Under the pieces are notes generated by a model, which did no database searches, was not told the DNA's origin, and saw only the letters and a program-made list of their open reading frames with translations. From Lutjanus erythropterus (lineage: Eukaryota > Chordata > Actinopteri > Lutjaniformes > Lutjanidae): a stretch of DNA of 64,000 nt. The stretch is taken from NCBI GenBank assembly GCA_020091685.1, contig CM034597.1:34403301-34467300 (forward strand). Reading direction: 5' to 3'. Positions 58,601-64,000 of this stretch are shown one piece after another. The stretch's first letter is position 1. Each line of letters starts with the position of its first letter. The position numbers were made by a program, and so were the translations under genes.

Positions 58601-59815
58601 ACAGAGATGGGCACAAAAACACAAGTATCTTGTTACAAATTACAAATAATTGCTTGTCAAATGGATCAAGAATAAAATGCAGAATATTGGTATGATAACA
58701 TGCCTCTAAATACAAGTCATTTGTATTTTGACAAAGAAAAAATACATTTTGTACAAACAAATATGATCACAGGCATCTAATGAGTCTGATCCTAACCCTT
58801 CTACATTGAGAAGATGAGACCCGCTAATTTCCCACATCATAGATCTGAAGAGGCCAATCAGGGTATCTTGGAGGTGGGAGGCCACAAATTCAGGGTGCGC
58901 GGGTGCAGACTAGTGCAGTGAATGCGACCGTTGACTTCCTGCGAAAGGCAACTGTCCAATCACAGAGTAGCAACCATAACTAGGGCACCGCAGACCCATC
59001 AAGCTTTGCATTTCTCTGAAAAGCAGTGTTGAAGCGGTGTGTGCATGGAGCTGTAAGATGAGTGATAGTCATGTTACATGTTTCATGTCTTTTTCGTAGT
59101 CTTACAGAAACATAAAACACAAGAGCAGACATGTGAGGAATGGATTAAACTTCTTCTTAAACGTAAGGTGCAAAGTTTAGCGTGCCCAGCTAACTACACT
59201 AGCTTACCAGCTGACGTAATGTTACCTCCAGACAAAATTAAGTTAGATACCACTGCATTTGCCAGACTCCCAGCTGTTACACTGGGATTTGTTATGAGTG
59301 GGGTTTGAGGAGGATGTGAGCTGGTGCAGAATCAGCTGGTCTGATCTGGGTTAGCTTAGCGCTTATCCCCACATTGCCCACTTAGCAAAAATCGCTTGCT
59401 GTAAATGATAAATATCAGTTGCGTGTTGTGAATGATGAATGGCTGACAGCAGAATAAAATGTCAATCCAGCTCATCAAAACAGTTTTCAACTTATCACTC
59501 AAATACATTCCGGTTAGTCGCAAATTGTAGGCACTTTCCGTAATTGATCATTGGTAACTTTAATAATCAGTTATTGATTAGTTGTACCAGACAATGCCAC
59601 CTACATATTAAACACATATAACAGATAACATGTGCTCATGACAATATTATCTGCCATTTTTCAGATCTTTCTTTGATAGTAGATTAAAATGAATTGGATT
59701 GAATTTATTAAATTTTTATGATCAATCAAATTCTTAACTACCTATAAATTATTACCATCACTGCTAACATTATTAATTTGTACACATTTTCAGTTATTTT
59801 TTATTTCCACCCTTG
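55620..59815. other. Intergenic stretch without a supported gene
   Basis: Short ORFs occur but none has conserved wording or credible splice partners. There is an ATTAATCG-type fragment at 58031-58092, a short (CTG)n run at about 57646-57661, and a duplicate of the 52.8-kb repeat at 57965-58035. Nothing else stands out. Confidence 0.4.
58031..58092. mobile_element. ATTAATCG-type MITE fragment
   Basis: It contains CAATTAATTGATTAATTG followed by TTGCAGTTCTA, one end of the family seen complete at 25671-25913. Confidence 0.5.
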
Positions 59816-59819
59816 AATG

Positions 59820-60735
59820 AATGAAATGATGAAACGTGGTTCTGTTTTCATCATATCACAGCTGTTTTCCTAAAATCGGCTTTAAATTAATCAGATCACT
59901 CGATAATTTATCACTCCATTTGTCATTTCACGACCATTTTTACCCTTACATTTTTCAATCCACATACATTTTAATCACTTTTATTTTTCATTTGTCAACA
60001 TTTTCATTACTTCTACTTTTTTCCAGTCATTTTTTGTTGTTACTTGCACCCTTGAGGCCACTGTTCTTAAATGATAAATGGCAATTTTGTGTTGTAAGTG
60101 ATGAAACACGGCTTTGTTTTCATTATATCAAAACTGTTTTAATCAGATCGGCTTTAAATTAATCAAATCATAATTTATCACCTCATTTTTAATTTCACAA
60201 CCATTTTTACCCTTCTGTTCTTCAATTCACATGCATTTTCATCACTTTGATCTTTTTCAATGATTTTCTTTGTTGCTTCCACCCATAAGGCAAAGTTTTT
60301 TTAAATAATAAATGGCAATTTTGTTTCATAAATGCTGAAACATGGCTCTGTTTTCATCGTATCACAGGTGTTTTAATCAAATCAGCTTTAAATTACTCAA
60401 ATTGCTTGATAAGTTATCACACCATTTTTAATTTCACTGCCGTTTTTACCCTTCTATTTTTCTAAAAAAAAATTTGATTACTCTTTCTTACTTCCTCCCT
60501 TGAGATCAATCTTGTTAAATTAAAAACTGGCAATTTTGTGTTGTCAGTGATGACACATGGTTCTGTTTTCATCATATCGTAGCTGCTTTAATCATGTCAG
60601 GTTTAAATTTATCAAATCACTTAATAATCTATCACTCCTTTTTTCATTTCACATACATTTTTACCCCTGTGTTATTCAATTCAAATGCATTTTTATCACC
60701 TCCATTTTTATCTTTTTTTATTCCATCCCTCATAG
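59820..60735. repeat. Four-copy tandem repeat, unit ~215-270 bp
   Basis: The phrase CTGTTTTCATC (or TTTGTTTTCATTATATC) starts near 59841, 60112, 60346 and 60561. Each time it is followed in the same order by GCTTTAAATTAATCA-like, AATTTATCAC-like, TTTTTACCCTT-like and GCATTTTCATCAC-like words. The copies are diverged. It lies just upstream of the broken coiled-coil locus. Confidence 0.8.
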
Positions 60736-61038
60736 AACGTTGGCAAAACAAAAAAACAAAACAAAAACAAAAAACACCAAAGAGAGAAAGAATTCTGAAA
60801 TGTGACACATCAAAGCCAGTGACACATCAAGGGAAGTTATTTGAGTATAAACTCAGATCTCACCAACCTAACTACACACAAACACTTCACAGGTACCGTC
60901 CGAGACACGACATTGTTGGATTGTTGGAAAAGACACTTCACCAGGTACTACAACAAAGACACTATCTCTAGCGCAACACAATACTGTTGGAGAGACACTT
61001 CAAGTGAAAACAACTAGAGCCAGTTTCTAGTAACAGAA

Positions 61039-62657
61039 ATGGCATCGAACAAGAACACGACTGAAACTGAGTCAAGAAGAAATGTGAGGAGTTAAGAGCC
61101 ATATTCTTTGGCGATAACAACAAAAAGCCAGAGGAAAACAAAGAGTTCCCCCACACAGCCAGAAGGTGAGACGCCCCATTTTGAAATGGACAATGTCCAC
61201 ACTTTCCACGCCTGAACTCAGAAATCCAGATCCACCGGGGCAGAGACATACATTACCCAGAGAGGAGGAGCCAACTATGCTCTGTCAAGAGGTGAATGGT
61301 GACCAGGCCACAACTGCTCTCATGCGAGGAAGATGGCCACATCAAACGCCCATGAGAGAGGAGCAGAATCTTAAAAGATGCCTGCAGGAAACTAAATATG
61401 TTCTCCAGGAGGAAAATGAAATGAGGGTCATGGTGGAAGAAAACAGAGCCATCGACAGGGCTAAGCTGAAAGAGGCAGAGAAGAAGCTGCAGGAGGAGAG
61501 GAGCTTGAGAATCCAGCATGAAAAGGAGTTGGAGAGGCTCAGAGGTCTTTCAGCTGAGCCCCCGGCTGAGTCAGACTACACCAACAAGACCAAAGAGCAG
61601 CTCACCGAGCATGTGAAAGAGCTGCAAGGCCAGAATCAGGCTCAAAAGCTTCAGACCTCCTCAAGAAACAGCTGCTGGAGGTCTGCTGTCAGTTTCACGG
61701 CAGAATCTCCGGGGACCTGAAGCCGACGGAAAGGTTGCAAGCTGAAAACAAAGCCCTGGAGCAGGAGATGGAGATGGAGAGGACACAGAAGGAGGACTGC
61801 AGAGAAGAGCTGGAGGACTTAAAGAGGCAGCGAGAGGAGACCACCTCCAACCTCGAGGTGGCCTCCAAGCTGAAGGCTCAGGAGAAGGCCAAGAAGGTGG
61901 AGGTGCTCAGCATGCAAATGCAGACCCCAACAACAACATCCTGGAAATAACAAACATTGATCAGGAAACGCCAAACAATGTACCGGATGTTGTCCAATAG
62001 ACGTCAAATGATGTCGTAGGAACAACAAACATCATCCAGGGGATGCCAAACAACATCCCAGAAACAATAACTGTCATCCAAGAGATGCAAAACGACACCC
62101 TGGAAATAACATACATTGTCCAGCAGACTCAAAAAAATGTCCTGGAAATAACAAACCAAATAACATCCCAGGAACAACAAATGCCTAATGACTTTCCAGA
62201 GGCAACAACAGTCATCCAGGACACCCCAAATGACATTCCTGAAACAAAAACCATCATTCAAGAGGGGTCAAACAACAACTCAGAAACATCAGATGTTGTC
62301 CAGGACATGCCAAACAACTTCCTGGAAATATCAAACATTGTCCTTGAAACATCAGACAGCTTCCAGAAGACGCCAAATGACGTGCCTGAAAAAACAAACA
62401 TCGTCCAGGAGATAACAAACAATGTCCCAGAAACATCAAACGCCGTCCATGAAACACCAAAGGACGTCCCTGAAACACCTGATGGTATCCAGGAAACCCC
62501 AGTCACTGTCCAGGAAACACCAGGCATGGTCCAAGAAATACCAAAGAGGCGTCCTCTGTGGAGACGATTCAGGAAGGCTCTCACTCCTAAACACCGGCCA
62601 AAACTAACCAGAGCCCCCAAACCCTTACCAGTACCCTTACCCTTACACTTACCCTAA
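61039..62657 (+). pseudogene. Broken single-exon gene: coiled coil, 14-residue repeats, basic tail
   Basis: I do not recognise the protein. Reading starts at ATG 61039 (MASNKNTTETES) and continues by sense in other frames: KKKCEELRAIFFGDNNKK from 61074; about 61166-61650 with a Glu/Lys-rich heptad-like coiled coil (KLKEAEKKLQEERSLRIQHE); from about 61655 a second coiled coil (LLKKQLLEV, then AENKALEQEMEMERTQ); and from about 61920 a repeat region to TAA at 62655-62657. There are four frame changes, all in the same direction, plus a TAG at 61998-62000. About 13 units of 14 residues fit VIQETPNDIPETxx. The end is strongly basic (RRPLWRRFRKALTPKHRPK). There are no introns. A pseudogene is most likely. 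A functional gene damaged by sequencing errors, or a spliced gene, is possible. A structural or cytoskeletal role would be a guess. Confidence 0.6.
61923..62550. repeat. 42-bp minisatellite encoding a 14-residue repeat
   Basis: About 13 tandem units of 42 bp (some stretched) begin with GTCCAGGAAACACC-like or GTCCAGGACATGCC-like words and contain AATGACATTCCTGAAAC-like words. In one frame they spell VVQDMPNNFLEISN, IVQEITNNVPETSN, AVHETPKDVPETPD and similar. The unit length is a multiple of three and the residue pattern is kept across units, so the array expanded while coding. Confidence 0.8.
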
Positions 62658-64000
62658 CCTAATAGAAAAGCCCTAAAAGACACACAAACATTAATAGCAG
62701 GCTGTCGGGCAGCTTGACACCGTCTCTCCATGTCTGTGTGGAGCAGACTTATTTGCCTGTTGTATCATATTAATACATTTTCAACATATTTTACTATAAC
62801 ATATGGTACAAAATATTAAGTAATTATAGGTTATTTTACTACAGTAAATATCCATACTAAAATATTAGTAAAACTATAACAGTTATTCTTATTGTAACAT
62901 TGTCAAAATAAGCAAATTTCTGTCTGCCAAAAAATGTGTGTGTTACTACATGAAGGCAGCCATGTTGTATTTTGCACTCACAGGGCAGCTGCTGCCTGCA
63001 GTGCACTGATAATCCACCAGGGGGCAGATGACATGTCTCCGATTGCATGCAAAACGTTTTTCAGGAATGCACTGATCATATTATTGTCGTAGATGTTTCA
63101 GAAACTGTACCAAATATGATGCGAATAAACAAGATTATGGATATGACCGGATATTTGATGCCAACTTTCAGTACTTGACAGTCCTCAAAACTGTACTACA
63201 GAAACAGCAGTTGGTACCAAAATAATAAACATTTAGGTTTCTACTATTTTTTATTGCTAAACAAAATCATTCAGATTGGACACATTGGAACGTTGTTGTC
63301 AACAGTTTCATTAATTGCAGGGATGTGCACAGACAGACCCCAGGTGGTGGACACACACCTGGCCTTTTGGCCTCTGGCTACTAAGTGCTCTTTTTATGAG
63401 ACTGTTTCTCCTGTTTCTGTTTCAAATTTTAAATTTTAGCTTTTAAATTTGGCCCATGGCATGAATGCTCTATTAAAACCTTGTTATAATGCCCACAGGT
63501 GCATCTGAGTTCTATTTCTGTCATTAATTTTCTGTCACTAATTAATCAACAGATGGTTTCAGCTGTATTTGTATAAACTGTTTGGTAGTTTAATTTACAA
63601 CAAAACATACTATTTTAGAAACACTTCATGTTTTGTGCATATAAATCTTAATTTATAAAGCAACTAGTTAAGTAAGTAGTGTCAGTAGAGAAGTAAAAAG
63701 CACAATAGGAGAAGGAGTAGAAAGTGGCATAAAATCAAAGTAATACTTAAGTAAATGTTCTTAGTTTCAAATAAGCAGATGACGTGTTACTATACGTAAC
63801 TATATTTTATAATAGTTATAAGAGAAGTGCCCTTTTTTTGCTTGGACACCTGTGTCCCAAAATGTCTGTGCACGTCTCTGATTAATTGGCTTCTTCAAAA
63901 AAGGCTGAGCGATAAACCAAATTTTAAATTCACTGACAACTTTGCCCTCCGGTGATTATGATTATGATGACATATTTTGTCTTGTGTTAAACATCCAGTC
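62658..64000. other. Right-hand end: no gene seen
   Basis: No conserved frame is found. Just after the stop there is a CCCTTACC-like and CCCTAACC-like run (62625-62660). A plus-strand AATAAA lies at about 63223. The sequence near 63690-63775 resembles an eroded TACTTAAGTAAATG-type fish repeat. Confidence 0.35.

Noticed and set aside
59078-59308. 76-codon plus-strand ORF
   Set aside because: No recognisable motif and surrounded by repeat-like sequence.
1-64000. CRISPR arrays, bacterial operons, phage or defence systems
   Set aside because: The sequence is a spliced vertebrate nuclear genome; no regularly spaced repeats with unique spacers and no prokaryotic gene layout.

Overview
This is vertebrate nuclear DNA, almost certainly from a ray-finned fish. 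It is AT-rich and intron-rich, has canonical GT-AG splice sites, and is full of transposon relics and microsatellites of teleost type. The best-supported content is two spliced genes on the minus strand. There is also the last part of a plus-strand gene at the left edge, and an apparently broken single-exon locus near the right edge.

Layout. Positions 1-1430 hold the last two exons and 3' UTR of an unidentified plus-strand gene, possibly clcc1 by synteny. It converges tail to tail with gpsm2. Positions about 1440-35100 (minus) are gpsm2 (LGN/Pins), rebuilt here as a putative 5' UTR exon plus 15 coding exons. All splice phases agree. It encodes TPR repeats, a linker and four GoLoco motifs, 715 residues if one apparent extra base in the last exon is discounted. 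Read literally, that base shifts the frame inside GoLoco 3 and gives a 684-residue product without GoLoco 4. The introns carry many repeats: two TTAA-flanked inverted-repeat elements (one is in the left gene's 3' UTR), a Tc1/mariner relic, L1-like LINE fragments and several MITE families.

Positions 40233-49251 (minus) are a fetuin-B-like gene of seven coding exons encoding 430 residues. It has a signal peptide, two cystatin-type domains, exactly 12 mature cysteines, and a proline/acid-rich tail with an RKKR site.

Positions 49.3-59.8 kb are intergenic. They hold degraded mobile elements and a roughly 60-bp tandem array built on GGTTCT/AGAACC palindromes (54.85-55.6 kb). Positions 59.82-60.73 kb hold a four-copy tandem repeat. 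It leads into 61039-62657, a coiled-coil protein sequence ending in a 14-residue repeat array and a basic tail. That sequence is interrupted by four frame changes and one in-frame stop. The last 1.3 kb shows no gene.

The genes have unrelated roles: spindle orientation and G-alpha-i binding for gpsm2, and a secreted protease inhibitor for fetub. I see no operon-like or defence system. The most unusual items are the frameshifted repeat-protein locus, the one-base disruption in gpsm2, and a short upstream gpsm2 coding exon.
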